A DNA stretch of 64,000 nt. Origin: Acetilactobacillus jinshanensis. Its GTDB lineage: Bacteria > Bacillota > Bacilli > Lactobacillales > Lactobacillaceae. The stretch covers positions 372,001 to 436,000 of the forward strand of contig NZ_CP034726.1 in assembly GCF_004359375.1 (NCBI RefSeq), written 5' to 3'. Positions 56,001-64,000 of this stretch are shown piece by piece (position 1 is the stretch's first letter; every line of letters begins with the position of its first letter). Position numbers and translations under genes: made by a program. The notes below the pieces were generated by a model that saw only the letters and a program-made list of their open reading frames with translations, had not been told where the DNA came from and made no database searches.

Positions 56001-58079
56001 ATTAACGCCATTAAGAAACGGTTAAACATTCCGCTTGATAAAAAGGTTATTCTATACGCTCCAACGTACCGTAAGAACATGGCCTTTAACTTCACGTTGG
56101 ATTTAGATCGTTTGCAGCGTGAATTAGGCGATAAATACGTTTTCTTGGTTCGTCTGCATTACTTTGTTGCTCATTCGGACAGCTTCTTTGATAATCCAGG
56201 CTTTGTTTATGACGTCAGTGATTATCCTGATATTAATGATCTGTATTTAATCAGTGATGTCATGATCACGGATTATTCGTCAGTAATGTTTGATTATGCC
56301 TACTTAAAGCGGCCGATGATCTTCTATCCTTATGATAAGAAGATGTACTTGGATGACCGGAACCGTGGAACTTATCTAAACTATGACGAAAGTATGCCCG
56401 GTCCAATCGTTATGAACGAAAATAGTTTGATTCATGCAATTAAGAATCTGGATCAAGTTAAAGATCAATATCATGATAAATTGATCCACTTCTATGATAG
56501 ATTTGCTCAATTTGGTCGCAAGGGCAATGCTACCCAACAGGTAGTTAATACCGTTTTAAACACCAAGGATAGTCAATTAGATCAAGCACCGGATCGTCAT
56601 GTGATCTTCAATAAGTTCTGGCATTGGTTCCAGATCGAAGATTTCCAGTCATTCTTACTGAATTATCTGGGTCAGGTTTTGCCAAAGCGTAACATCATTA
56701 TGTTTGAAAGTTTCTTTGGTACTAAGTATTCAGATAATCCAAAGGCAATCTATCTATACATTAAGAAGCATTATCCGAAGTATAAATTATACTGGAACGT
56801 TAATCCTGAAGACGTACCGTTCTTTAAGAAGCATCACATTCCATATGTCGTCCGATTTAGTTATCGAGGAATGTTTAAACAGGCTCAGGCTAAATACTGG
56901 ATTACTAATGCGCGTCGTCCATTCCGTTGGATCGTGCCGAGAAATACGATTGTCTTACAGACTTGGCACGGAACGCCGTTAAAGACGATCGGTAGTGATG
57001 TTAACCTGGTTACCATGCCTGGTAATAACGTTGCTAAGTATCATCAGCAGGTCTATCAGGATAATATCCGCTGGAATTACTTATTAATTCCTAATATGTA
57101 TTCTGAAAAGATTATGCCACGAGCATTTAGAGAAGATACTTCTCAATTAATGCTAACGGGATACCCACGAAACGATATCTTAGTTAACGCTAGTCCAGAC
57201 TACGTTAAGAAGATTAAGAAGCGTTTAGGTATCAATCCGCATAAAAAGGTTATTCTTTATGCACCAACCTGGCGTGATGATGAATTCGTAAAAAGTGATG
57301 AATTCGTTGCTCACTTACATTTAGATTTATCCAAATTTAAGAAGCATTATGGCAACAAAGTGGTTGTATTAGTTCGAACCCATTACATGATTTCGAATCA
57401 CTTGGATTTATCCAAGTATAAGGACATTGCAATTAACGTTAGTGATTATCAGGATATCGCTGATTTATACTTGATCAGTGACGTTTTGATCACTGATTAT
57501 TCATCCGTCATGTTCGACTATGCAATTCTGAAGCGACCGATCATCTTCTTTGATTATGATTTTGATAACTATGCTAAGAGCACCCGTGGTTTCTACTTTG
57601 ACTTCCGTAAGATTGCTCCAGGTCCAATTGTTACGACGACTGATCAAGTAATTCAGAAATTGGACCCAATTTTAGAAGGTCACTGGCACATGAGCGATAA
57701 ATACCGTCAATTCTCTGCTAAGTTCAATAAGTGGATGGACGGTAAAGCCACGGCCAGAGTTGTCCATCAGTTATTTACGGGGGACAATGTTCACCAACAT
57801 TACTTCACCAAGAAGCCGTTTGGCTTACCTAGTCAAGTCAAGGTTAAAGATGGTGCCGCAATGTGGTTGCCTGATAAAGATTTTCGAAAGCGGTTCGAAG
57901 TTAACTTCTACAAGAATTACGACAATGATGACCATACCTTTAAAGTTATTAAGGGCATGCAGTTACAGTCAGCATCCTTTAATGAATTGATTGGAATGAA
58001 ATTTGTTCTGATCGAAGATCCAGACCAGTCGTATCAAGTATGGGTTAACCTTGATGATTTAAAGCCGGTTAATAAGTAA
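53022..58079 (+). CDS. Giant GT2 plus double CDP-glycerol glycerophosphotransferase
   Basis: A 1,685-residue enzyme. Residues ~5-230 are a GT2 domain with DDGSTDGT and VDGDD. A ~470-residue middle part (about 345-820) has no motif I can name. Transferase domain A (~827-1177) has VETLHGTFLKH, LYAPTYRK and ITDYSSVMFDY; domain B (~1224-1583) has LQTWHGTPLKT, LYAPTWRDDEF and ITDYSSVMFDY. The last ~90 residues may be a small SH3-like domain (AMWLPDKDF...). It likely makes a glycosylated or mixed poly(alditol-phosphate) at the membrane. ATG at 53022 after GGAGCGG; an ATG 15 bases earlier overlaps the site. Confidence 0.85.
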   Translation: MKKQIDLSVIVTCYNIEHYLKDCLDSLNKTIFPKENLEILLVDDGSTDGTPKIVDEYSNKYPYIKALHKTNGGVSLARNYGMDHASGKYIAFVDGDDIVPPNAYTDLMYTAEVHDSQVVVGFVKRFDNLRCHGSYLHKFAVKDTKINTTLDKTHSLLYDTTTWNKVYLRSFLVKNNIRFIPHILYEDLPFTLDVHLHSKRTSLIKDVVYYWRWRPQSITQSRSALSNFKSRINSLKICRQMLVKAGYKDSDSLMVDFRKKVMGLDIHIFLENIGDSQEDYIYKAQEMIYKFMRDWHLWTSPYMKKLPIKDQIMYYAVKTANFELLKKFTYVKNKDIGYLKPTKFSHHYKFEISEDDSSVNSHINYSAGTLPTTQRFTGLTVDEDKHTISGKGMFRIRNVRLFKKPFSDQNRNEDISAKLVNVDNHKVYPIHFLRKRTASYKRVLHPATMWTNSRYKFKFNYQKAIKALGSGNWLIEVHDVLDNKFWVNDYICAPSKASKALFNPISGHQFKFTDDFNTNWQLVFKARSKQAMKQNNEINRISNPQIKDGALYFDAQLNNDYITPTIVFDAYHRLSGQVINDNDQVYIKFDLSKWPLKYAQKRYQLLLIHNKTNKEVPYLFNTDHNFDLKSVNDQKEVLVSYLDRNAINVAYRFAQFKVNKYSLVNGRNLRVISTLGMPYHEHEYQYNHAKIVLVNKSLKNRYVLTIKRHQVKFNGRQMIFTIPLLTRNLKQLRVLQGKYHFMVYLPADRNHVVKTGLTLAPSLNMDTPKTLSMNTRDQVTYQVIRSDNGSFRIKIKQPWVGLDSSRSYRALAYTLIYPLMRMLPIKRNTIVFDSYWASQFSSNERSMYEYIRKHFPKMNTVWFFKNRLTPIDGNAKRVRVFSLKYWYYLATAKYLVQNANFPDQYFKRAGQIEVETLHGTFLKHMGFDEPHFKNATRKIQDNFARRNRRWDYMVVPSNYMKRTASQAFDYHQKVIESGFPRNDTLITHDNKTYINAIKKRLNIPLDKKVILYAPTYRKNMAFNFTLDLDRLQRELGDKYVFLVRLHYFVAHSDSFFDNPGFVYDVSDYPDINDLYLISDVMITDYSSVMFDYAYLKRPMIFYPYDKKMYLDDRNRGTYLNYDESMPGPIVMNENSLIHAIKNLDQVKDQYHDKLIHFYDRFAQFGRKGNATQQVVNTVLNTKDSQLDQAPDRHVIFNKFWHWFQIEDFQSFLLNYLGQVLPKRNIIMFESFFGTKYSDNPKAIYLYIKKHYPKYKLYWNVNPEDVPFFKKHHIPYVVRFSYRGMFKQAQAKYWITNARRPFRWIVPRNTIVLQTWHGTPLKTIGSDVNLVTMPGNNVAKYHQQVYQDNIRWNYLLIPNMYSEKIMPRAFREDTSQLMLTGYPRNDILVNASPDYVKKIKKRLGINPHKKVILYAPTWRDDEFVKSDEFVAHLHLDLSKFKKHYGNKVVVLVRTHYMISNHLDLSKYKDIAINVSDYQDIADLYLISDVLITDYSSVMFDYAILKRPIIFFDYDFDNYAKSTRGFYFDFRKIAPGPIVTTTDQVIQKLDPILEGHWHMSDKYRQFSAKFNKWMDGKATARVVHQLFTGDNVHQHYFTKKPFGLPSQVKVKDGAAMWLPDKDFRKRFEVNFYKNYDNDDHTFKVIKGMQLQSASFNELIGMKFVLIEDPDQSYQVWVNLDDLKPVNK

Positions 58080-58093
58080 TAAATTAAGATTAA

Positions 58094-58133
58094 AAACGGG
58101 ACCTAATCATTTTATGATCAGGCCCCGTTTTTT
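58094..58133 (+). terminator. Terminator after the giant enzyme gene
   Basis: A 17-base stem with two mismatches (58094-58110 with 58114-58130), T-run following. Confidence 0.85.
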
Positions 58134-58173
58134 GCCCATGATCGATCTGGACTTTCAACTTATTATGCGTAAA

Positions 58174-58182
58174 TGGTATAAT
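58174..58182 (+). promoter_or_regulatory. Extended -10 promoter of the tagB-like gene
   Basis: TGGTATAAT at 58174-58182; no good -35. The predicted start near 58189 gives a 5' leader of about 20 bases. Confidence 0.5.
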
Positions 58183-58208
58183 ATTAAAATGAGTTGGTGA
58201 TAAAAATT

Positions 58209-59381
58209 TCTTTGATAAAAAGCCTGTACCTATGGCTCGTTAAAGTCATCTCGCTTTTGCATTTTCATAAAGATCGAAAAAACGTTGTTTATATTATGAG
58301 TTTTGACAATAATATGAACCTGATCTATAAGATTGCAAAAGCGATGCCAGAAGGTCACCACTTAATTGTTTTTTACACCAGGATCAATCCGCACCAAAGA
58401 GCTATTTTGGCGTTACATAGAAGACGCATCCGAGCAATCTGTTTTAAAGATGGCTTGCGTTTTGTTTTTAAGCTACTGCCAATTATCTTGAGTGCAAGAT
58501 TGATTATTTGTGATAATTACTATCCGTTTTTGGGCGGCTTAAAGTTACCTAAAAACGTCAAGGTGATTCAATTGTGGCATGCTGACGGTGCCGTTAAAGA
58601 GTTTGGCTGGGGTGATCCTGACACAGCTCATCAAAGTCGTAGCGATCAACATCGGTACCAATCCGTATATAATCATTTTGATAATTATGTCGTTGCATCA
58701 AAAGCGATGGGACAGGTATTTGTTAATGATTATCATATCCCGTTCTCGCGGATTCGGTTATTAGGTTATCCACGTTCGGATATCTTTTTTAATCGAAAAT
58801 GGATTGAACGATCGCGAAGACAAGTTCTAAAGCGATATCCACAGTTTAGAGGGCGCCGGATTATTTTATACGCCCCGACATATCGAAAGGGCGTTAAGTA
58901 TAATCCACCGATTGGGTTGGTAAAGTCATTAACGAGTGATCCAAAGGCGATCGTCATTGTTAGACTTCATCCCGCGTTACGAGATCAATTTTCCTGGATT
59001 GAACAAGAAATTGGCTTTTCATCAAGGTTGTATTATCTAAATAACGCGTCGACCGCTAAGTTATTGACGATTACCAATACTTTGATCACGGATTATTCGT
59101 CAGTAGCGTTCGACTATAGTTTATTGCCACGGGCTCATTCACTGATCTTTTTCATGTATGATCTAGCAAAGTACCAGAAAATGCCAGGTTGCCAGCCTAA
59201 TTTCTTGAATTGGTTACCGGATTCGCCGGTCGAGAACGTGAAAGATTTGGCGAGAGTCATTAAACAAAATAAGAAGACAAATCTTAAGGCCTTTAATTTA
59301 CGCTGGAATACGTATAACGATGGCCATGCATCTGATAGATTTATTCATCATTATATAGAACCATTGAGAAGAAGGAATTGA
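58209..59381 (+). CDS. TagB/TarB-like CDP-glycerol glycerophosphotransferase
   Basis: About 390 residues. The N-terminus has a hydrophobic membrane-contact segment. The priming-type motif LWHADGAVKEFG (about 120-132) resembles TagB/TarB, which adds the first glycerol phosphate to the lipid-linked disaccharide; GYPRSD, ILYAPTYRKG, RLHPAL and ITDYSSVAFDY follow. I place the start at TTG 58209, 7 bases after GGTGAT; TTG 58194 and GTG 58197 are alternatives with no better site. An ATG at 58189 in another frame opens only a three-codon ORF. The stop is one base from the permease start. Confidence 0.82.
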   Translation, partial: SLIKSLYLWLVKVISLLHFHKDRKNVVYIMSFDNNMNLIYKIAKAMPEGHHLIVFYTRINPHQRAILALHRRRIRAICFKDGLRFVFKLLPIILSARLIICDNYYPFLGGLKLPKNVKVIQLWHADGAVKEFGWGDPDTAHQSRSDQHRYQSVYNHFDNYVVASKAMGQVFVNDYHIPFSRIRLLGYPRSDIFFNRKWIERSRRQVLKRYPQFRGRRIILYAPTYRKGVKYNPPIGLVKSLTSDPKAIVIVRLHPALRDQFSWIEQEIGFSSRLYYLNNASTAKLLTITNTLITDYSSVAFDYSLLPRAHSLIFFMYDLAKYQKMPGCQPNFLNWLPDSPVENVKDLARVIKQNKKTNLKAFNLRWNTYNDGHASDRFIHHYIEPLRRRN

Positions 59382-59382
59382 T

Positions 59383-60192
59383 TTGAAAGACATCGGAGTG
59401 TTGATTAAGGAACAACTGGGTAATTTAGGAATTATGTTCAGGATTTCCAAATACCAGGACATGTCGGATTATCAAAGTCATTATCTAGGGTTAGTTTGGG
59501 AATATCTATATCCACTAATTCAGATTGGTATTTACTGGCTAGTCTTTGGGATTGGCCTAAAAAAAGGAACTTCAACGGGTGTTGATTACCTGACCTGGAT
59601 GGTTATCGGCATTACGCCGTGGTTCTATATGAATAGTGTAACCAACCAAGCTAGTAAGAGTATCTACCAGCAGGTTGGCATGGTCTCCAAAATGAAGTTC
59701 CCAGTCAGCGTTTTACCAACTATTAAATTAATCAGTAATTTAAGTTCGTTCTGGACCATGCTGGCTTTCTCAATCGTGATCGCGTACTTCCGTGGTGGCT
59801 TAATGCCGACGATTTATTGGCTCCAGTGGTTCTACTACTTCTTCGCTATGATCATGTGGCTAGTAGCATTTGGGATCTTTAATTCAACCATTACCGTCCT
59901 GATTCGTGATTACCGAATCTTCTTACAATCAGTAATGCGTGTTCTATTTTACATGTCCGGAGTTCTATTTAATTTTGAAACGAATGCCTTTCCAGCACCA
60001 TTTGCTAGAATTTTACAGTTAAATCCATTCTTCTACGTCATTTCAGGCTTCCGTGATTCGATGTTCTCACAATACTGGTTCTGGCAGCGACCGATTTTAA
60101 CGATCGTCTTCTGGTTGATGGTATTGTTCTTCCTGCTAGTTGGATCACACTTGCATTACAAGTTCCGTGCTCGGTTTGTTGATTTGATCTAA
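59383..60192 (+). CDS. Teichoic-acid ABC transporter permease, TagG-like
   Basis: A 269-residue ABC-2 permease with six hydrophobic helices. The N-terminal SDYQSHYLGLVWEYLYPLIQIGIYW and YLTWMVIGITPWFYM are typical of polysaccharide/teichoic-acid exporters. TTG start after AAGGA. It would export a lipid-linked wall polymer, but the ATPase partner (TagH) that usually follows is missing in this window. It sits between two glycerophosphotransferase genes. Confidence 0.88.
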   Translation: MKDIGVLIKEQLGNLGIMFRISKYQDMSDYQSHYLGLVWEYLYPLIQIGIYWLVFGIGLKKGTSTGVDYLTWMVIGITPWFYMNSVTNQASKSIYQQVGMVSKMKFPVSVLPTIKLISNLSSFWTMLAFSIVIAYFRGGLMPTIYWLQWFYYFFAMIMWLVAFGIFNSTITVLIRDYRIFLQSVMRVLFYMSGVLFNFETNAFPAPFARILQLNPFFYVISGFRDSMFSQYWFWQRPILTIVFWLMVLFFLLVGSHLHYKFRARFVDLI

Positions 60193-60213
60193 TTTAAGGA
60201 AGTCTCGTTCGTA

Positions 60214-61440
60214 ATGAATTTTACACATCGAATTATTTATCGTTTAATCAAGTTAATTAAAATAATAATTCGGAATGGGCTCATCGTTTTAAACGATGGG
60301 CTTATTTGCTTACCTGTTAAGAAGAATTATTATCTCTTTGAAAGTTTTAACGGGAAAGACGTCAGTGATAATCCTGCCGCAATTTATAAGCAACTGGTCC
60401 ATGATGATCCATCAACTCGTGATCGGGCTTACTTTGGGGTTAAACCGGGGATGTATAAGGAATTACATGAAAAGTACCCGAACGTTCATCTCTTGAAGCG
60501 GTTTATGCCCAAGTGGATTTACTGTACCGCTCGAGCTCAGTTCTGGATTTTTAATTCTAGGATGCCAACTTGGTGGCGCAAGAATAAGGGAACTGTATAT
60601 ATTCAAACGTGGCATGGGACGCCCCTTAAGAAGTTAGGCCTGGATATGAAACAAGTTGAAATGCCAGGGACCAGTACCAAACGCTATAAAAAGCATTTTA
60701 AGAAGGAAACTCAGCGCTGGGACTATTTAATCGCACCAAACCTATACTCAGAAAAAATCTTCAAGAGTGCATTTGCTTTTAAGAACCGGTTCCTAAAGAT
60801 TGGCTATCCGCGAAATGACGTTTTATATCGTGATGATCGACCGGAAGTTATTAAGCGATTAAAGAAATCATTACTGGGTCGTTCTGATGTTCATGTAATT
60901 ACGTATGCACCGACTTGGCGGGACGATGACTACATTACCCGTGGTGCGTACCGTTTTGAATTGAAATTCAGTTTAAAGGAATTTTTCAAGCACGTTCCTA
61001 AAGACACGATTTTGATTATTCGACCGCATTACTTGATCAAGAGCAAGATTGACGTTGGTAAGTTTAAGGATCGCGTTAAGGTCATGCGCGACGTTGACAT
61101 TAGCAAGTTATATCTAATCAGTGATTTACTGATTACGGATTACTCATCCGTAATGTTTGATTATGCTAACCTTAATCGACCAATGCTATTCTTTAGCTAT
61201 GATTTAGCGCATTATCGAAATACGTTACGCGGCTTCTACTTCGATTATCAAAAGGATATTCCAGGACCGTTAGCAACGACTGCGGATCAGTTATATAAAG
61301 ATCTAGATGTGTATACTAAACATCACGGCTTCCCAGAGTATGCTGAAAAGATGAAACAATTCCGGCATAAGTACTGTACATGGGAATCCGCTGATTCGTC
61401 AGAAAAAGTGGTTCAATTACTAAAAAAAGTTGGTAAATAG
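60214..61440 (+). CDS. TagF-like CDP-glycerol glycerophosphotransferase
   Basis: A 408-residue enzyme with an N-terminal basic amphipathic/hydrophobic segment (about 5-30). The transferase domain begins near 43 with YLFESFNGKDVSDNPAAIY and continues with QTWHGTPLKKLG, GYPRNDVLY, TYAPTWRDDDY, IRPHYL and ITDYSSVMFDY. No GT2 domain. It probably adds glycerol-phosphate units to the same polymer as its neighbours. The terminator overlaps its stop codon. Confidence 0.87.
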   Translation: MNFTHRIIYRLIKLIKIIIRNGLIVLNDGLICLPVKKNYYLFESFNGKDVSDNPAAIYKQLVHDDPSTRDRAYFGVKPGMYKELHEKYPNVHLLKRFMPKWIYCTARAQFWIFNSRMPTWWRKNKGTVYIQTWHGTPLKKLGLDMKQVEMPGTSTKRYKKHFKKETQRWDYLIAPNLYSEKIFKSAFAFKNRFLKIGYPRNDVLYRDDRPEVIKRLKKSLLGRSDVHVITYAPTWRDDDYITRGAYRFELKFSLKEFFKHVPKDTILIIRPHYLIKSKIDVGKFKDRVKVMRDVDISKLYLISDLLITDYSSVMFDYANLNRPMLFFSYDLAHYRNTLRGFYFDYQKDIPGPLATTADQLYKDLDVYTKHHGFPEYAEKMKQFRHKYCTWESADSSEKVVQLLKKVGK

Positions 61441-61460
61441 TATTTACCAACTTTTTTATT
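61424..61460. terminator. Terminator between tagF-like gene and ppsR
   Basis: A 14-base stem (61426-61439 with 61441-61454) with A-run and T-run on either side. It serves the tagF-like gene and probably the convergent ppsR. Confidence 0.85.
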
Positions 61461-61476
61461 ATTGCTTTAAATTCAA

Positions 61477-62280
61477 TTAATTAATGCCAAGGCTTTCCAT
61501 AATAATGGTTGCCGTTTCTTCGATTGACTTATCAGCAACGTTAATGATTAAGCAGCCGATTTTTCGGTAAAGCTGAATGGCGTAGTCCAATTCCTTTTTA
61601 ATTTGCTTAGGATCCGAGTATGGCGTGTTAGGGCCTAATCCATAGGCAACGGTTCGAGCACTTCGGATTCGCTGTAAGATCTTAATTGAATTGGTTAAAC
61701 CAAAGATACGGTTCTTGTCGACATTCCAAATCTGTTTTGGTAACTGAGTCTTTGGACCGATCGGAACGTTAGCGACCTTTAACTTTTTATTGGCAAGATA
61801 GAGTGATAACGGGGTCTTCGACGTTCTGGAAACACCTAAGATCACGATGTCAGCTTTATCCAAATCCTGTGGATCCTTACCATCATCGTTGGCAACGGCG
61901 AATTCCATTGCGGCAATTCGGTCGAAGTAGTTATGGTTTAATTGGTGGATCATCCCGGTCTTCATAACAGGCTTAACGTTTAACTTCTGGCTAATCATGG
62001 TTACCGGTGCGTGCAAGCAATCGAATGTATATAAGTGACGGCATTTAGCAACGTCATTAATCATGTCATTTAACTTTGGACTGACCAAGGTATAAAAAAT
62101 CATGGCGCTTTTCTGGATTGCCAATTTTAAGATTCCGTTCAGTAAAGATTCGGTCGTAATGAATGGGAACCGTTGATAATTAACTTTGATATCTTTGAAT
62201 TGAGAAATGGCAGTTTTGGCGACTCTTAAAGCTGTGCCACCACTGGAATCTGAAATAACAAATAGATTTAGTTCTGACAT
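61477..62280 (-). CDS. ppsR: Pyruvate, phosphate dikinase regulatory protein family
   Basis: A 267-residue bifunctional Ser/Thr kinase/pyrophosphorylase (DUF299). It shows ISDSSGGTALRVA near the start, the P-loop-like GVSRTSKTPLSLYLA and a C-terminal INVADKSIEETA. It should switch PPDK on and off. The ATG at 62280 is preferred because AAGGAAATG overlaps the upstream ATG. No ppdK is in the window. The ppsR-yqeY-phoH order is usual in lactobacilli. Confidence 0.92.
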   Translation of the reverse strand: MSELNLFVISDSSGGTALRVAKTAISQFKDIKVNYQRFPFITTESLLNGILKLAIQKSAMIFYTLVSPKLNDMINDVAKCRHLYTFDCLHAPVTMISQKLNVKPVMKTGMIHQLNHNYFDRIAAMEFAVANDDGKDPQDLDKADIVILGVSRTSKTPLSLYLANKKLKVANVPIGPKTQLPKQIWNVDKNRIFGLTNSIKILQRIRSARTVAYGLGPNTPYSDPKQIKKELDYAIQLYRKIGCLIINVADKSIEETATIIMESLGIN

Positions 62281-62347
62281 TAATATCATTTCCTTACGTG
62301 TTATTTATATTATAGCGATATTTGTGACGGGTGTCATTGCGTCGTAA

Positions 62348-62376
62348 TTGACCTAAATTCAGATGTTTTGTATAAT
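62348..62376 (+). promoter_or_regulatory. Strong promoter upstream of yqeY
   Basis: TTGACC (62348-62353), 17 bases, then TATAAT (62371-62376): the best sigma-A match in this window. It predicts a start near 62383. Confidence 0.75.
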
Positions 62377-62420
62377 TATAAGGAAACTATTTATAAATTT
62401 AAATTCGTTTAGACATATTC

Positions 62421-62456
62421 AAACGTCTCTGTTGCAACTCTCAGGGGCGTTTTTAA
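62421..62456 (+). terminator. Leader hairpin (attenuator) before yqeY
   Basis: A 10-bp stem with wobbles (62422-62431 with 62442-62451), 10-base loop, then TTTTAAA. It lies about 40 bases after the predicted start, with no gene between. CGTTT at 62406-62410 could pair with AAACG at 62421-62425 and oppose the hairpin. Confidence 0.65.
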
Positions 62457-62482
62457 ATTAAACTTACAGGGGAGTAACGTTT

Positions 62483-62926
62483 ATGAGTTTAAATGAAACG
62501 TTAACTAAAGATATGATCAAAGCTATGAAGGCTCGAGACAATTCTTCTTTATCAGTTATCCGTCAGTTAAAGACTGATTTAACCAATAAGAAGATTGCCT
62601 TAGGTCGTGACTTGACACCAAAAGACGAAACTGCCGTTGTCATGCACGAAGTTAAGCAGCATAAGGAATCAATCGATGCCTTCAAAAAGGGTAAGCGTGC
62701 TGATTTAGTTAAGGAACAAGAAACCTACTTAAAAGCTCTTATGAAATATGCTCCAAAGCCGTTAACTTCTGACCAGGTTAAAAAGTTGGTCAGTGACACC
62801 ATTAAGCAGGTCCATGCCACCAGCATGAAAGACTTTGGTAAAGTTATGGGAACCGTTATGGGTAAGGCTAAAGGCCGTGCTAATGGTACCGTAATTAATA
62901 AGATGGTTCGTCAGTTACTTAAGTAA
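62483..62926 (+). CDS. yqeY: GatB/YqeY domain protein
   Basis: A 147-residue helical protein with the YqeY pattern LTKDMIKAMKARDN..SLSVIRQLKTDL, YLKALMKYAPKPL and DFGKVMGTVMGKAKGRANG. The domain resembles the tRNA-binding tail of GatB; its role alone is not known. GGGGAG precedes the ATG. rpsU often precedes yqeY in Bacillota but is not here. Confidence 0.93.
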   Translation: MSLNETLTKDMIKAMKARDNSSLSVIRQLKTDLTNKKIALGRDLTPKDETAVVMHEVKQHKESIDAFKKGKRADLVKEQETYLKALMKYAPKPLTSDQVKKLVSDTIKQVHATSMKDFGKVMGTVMGKAKGRANGTVINKMVRQLLK

Positions 62927-63051
62927 TTAAAAAATCTTCATCAAAGAACTTCTTCTATGAAGTACTTTGATACATAAATAGATATAGTTCATAAAATTAT
63001 CGGATTATGCTAACATAAGCATAAATTATTAATGAAAGGGTCATTGTAAGA
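62927..63051 (+). other. yqeY-phoH spacer
   Basis: An imperfect hairpin (TCAAAGAACTTC with GAAGTACTTTGA, about 62941-62970) without a T-run. It may be a processing or stability element; I see no clear promoter. Confidence 0.35.
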
Positions 63052-64000
63052 TTGGCAGAAAGCGCTGGATCAGTTAAAAAATTTACTTTAGAAGATTTGA
63101 ACGATGCGCCTAAATTATTGGGCGTTCGTGATAAATTCGCGTCACTTTTAGAAGATGGGATGGACGTTTCGATCAATTTACGGGGAACTACCATTAAAGT
63201 TGCTGGTAAAAATACTCGTGATACAAGTTTAGTCCTAGCCATCTTTAAGCATATGCTGAACCTTATTCATAAGGGGATTACTTTGCATAGTAGCGACTTC
63301 ATTAGTGCAATGAAGATGGCAAAGGGTGATACTCTAGATTATTTTGAAGGCTTATATAATAAAGTCCTGATCCATGATCATAAGGGTCATCCCGTTAGGG
63401 TCAAAAATTTTGGCCAGCGTGAATATGTTCAGGCCGTTAAAAATAATGACATTACGTTTGGGATCGGGCCTGCCGGTACTGGTAAGACCTATCTAGCCGT
63501 CGTTATGGCCGTTAACGAACTCAAGACTGGTAAGGTTGATAAAATCGTTGTAACCCGTCCAGCTGTTGAAGCTGGTGAAAGTCTTGGTTATTTGCCTGGT
63601 GACTTAAAAGAAAAGATTGACCCATATCTTCGACCGATTTACGATGCATTGTTTTCAGTTATCGGTGCTGATCATACCCGTCGGTTAATGGACCGTGGAA
63701 TTATCGAAATTGCACCGTTAGCTTATATGCGTGGTCGAACTTTAAACTCGTCATTTGTAATTCTAGATGAAGCGCAAAACACCACGAACGCTCAGATGAA
63801 AATGTTCTTAACTCGTTTAGGTTTTGGGTCTAAAATGATTGTCAATGGTGATATATCGCAAATTGATCTACCTAAGAGTAAAGAAAGTGGCCTAGTTCAA
63901 GCTAGGACTATTTTAAAGAACGTTAAGGGGATTCATTTCGTTCAATTTACTTCACAGGATGTAGTCAGACATCCAATCGTCGCCAGAATTATCAATGCAT
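63052..64000 (+). CDS. phoH: PhoH-like ATPase, 5' part
   Basis: The first 316 codons of a PhoH family protein; the 3' end is outside the window. Walker A is GPAGTGKT (about 141-148), Walker B is ILDEAQN with NTTNAQMKMFLTR following. The TTG at 63052 gives the family start; AAAGGG is about 11 bases upstream, longer than ideal. PhoH proteins are probable RNA-acting ATPases and usually precede ybeY, which would lie beyond the window. Confidence 0.9.
   Translation, partial: MAESAGSVKKFTLEDLNDAPKLLGVRDKFASLLEDGMDVSINLRGTTIKVAGKNTRDTSLVLAIFKHMLNLIHKGITLHSSDFISAMKMAKGDTLDYFEGLYNKVLIHDHKGHPVRVKNFGQREYVQAVKNNDITFGIGPAGTGKTYLAVVMAVNELKTGKVDKIVVTRPAVEAGESLGYLPGDLKEKIDPYLRPIYDALFSVIGADHTRRLMDRGIIEIAPLAYMRGRTLNSSFVILDEAQNTTNAQMKMFLTRLGFGSKMIVNGDISQIDLPKSKESGLVQARTILKNVKGIHFVQFTSQDVVRHPIVARIINA

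Noticed and set aside
39845-61440. Recently acquired genomic island for wall polymers
   Set aside because: No integrase, transposase, tRNA or direct repeats flank the clusters, and codon use and GC look like the surroundings; conserved hisS-aspS genes lie between them.

Overview
The window is a low-GC Bacillota chromosome segment. Gene content and order fit Lactobacillaceae: D-lactate dehydrogenase, CcpA/LacI-style operators, strong AGGAGG ribosome sites, TTG/GTG starts, and the rpsB-tsf-pyrH-frr-uppS-cdsA-rseP-proS, rimP-nusA-infB-rbfA-truB-ribF and hrcA-grpE-dnaK-dnaJ-lepA strings. No phage, insertion sequence, CRISPR array, tRNA or rRNA gene was found. Proteins are rich in Lys, Asn and His. 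Genus cannot be fixed from sequence alone.

Layout. 1-9.2 kb: end of holA, rpsT, rpsO, an RNase J2-like gene, a TPR-like gene, tig, clpX, ysxC and obg. 9.2-15.6 kb: rnz, recJ, apt, small conserved genes, plsC and an rRNA/tRNA-type methyltransferase. 15.6-25.8 kb: ldhD, then translation, lipid and envelope genes ending in a polC that consists only of the N-terminal domain. 25.8-32.9 kb: the rimP/nusA/infB block with its own promoter and a leader hairpin. 32.9-39.8 kb: the CIRCE-controlled chaperone operon and lepA. 39.8-45.4 kb: three cell-surface polymer genes, two of them tandem GT2/CDP-glycerol transferase fusions. 45.4-52.9 kb: a frameshifted membrane protein, a LacI regulator, dtd, a fructosamine-kinase-like gene and T-box-controlled hisS-aspS. 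53.0-61.4 kb: a second wall-polymer cluster with a 1,685-residue triple-domain enzyme, a TagB-like and a TagF-like enzyme, and a TagG-like permease without its ATPase. 61.4-64 kb: ppsR, yqeY and the 5' part of phoH.

The points most worth a second look are these: the replicative polymerase gene polC is cut at a domain boundary to a 204-residue protein; EF-Ts lacks the conserved Phe of its TDF exchange motif; the RNase J paralogue has lost most metal ligands; ribF appears to start at AUU; GrpE has a histone-like Lys-rich N-terminus; and six CDP-glycerol glycerophosphotransferase domains sit in two clusters, with a TagG but no TagH. EF-Tu (tuf), often found just before tig in lactobacilli, is absent from that place.
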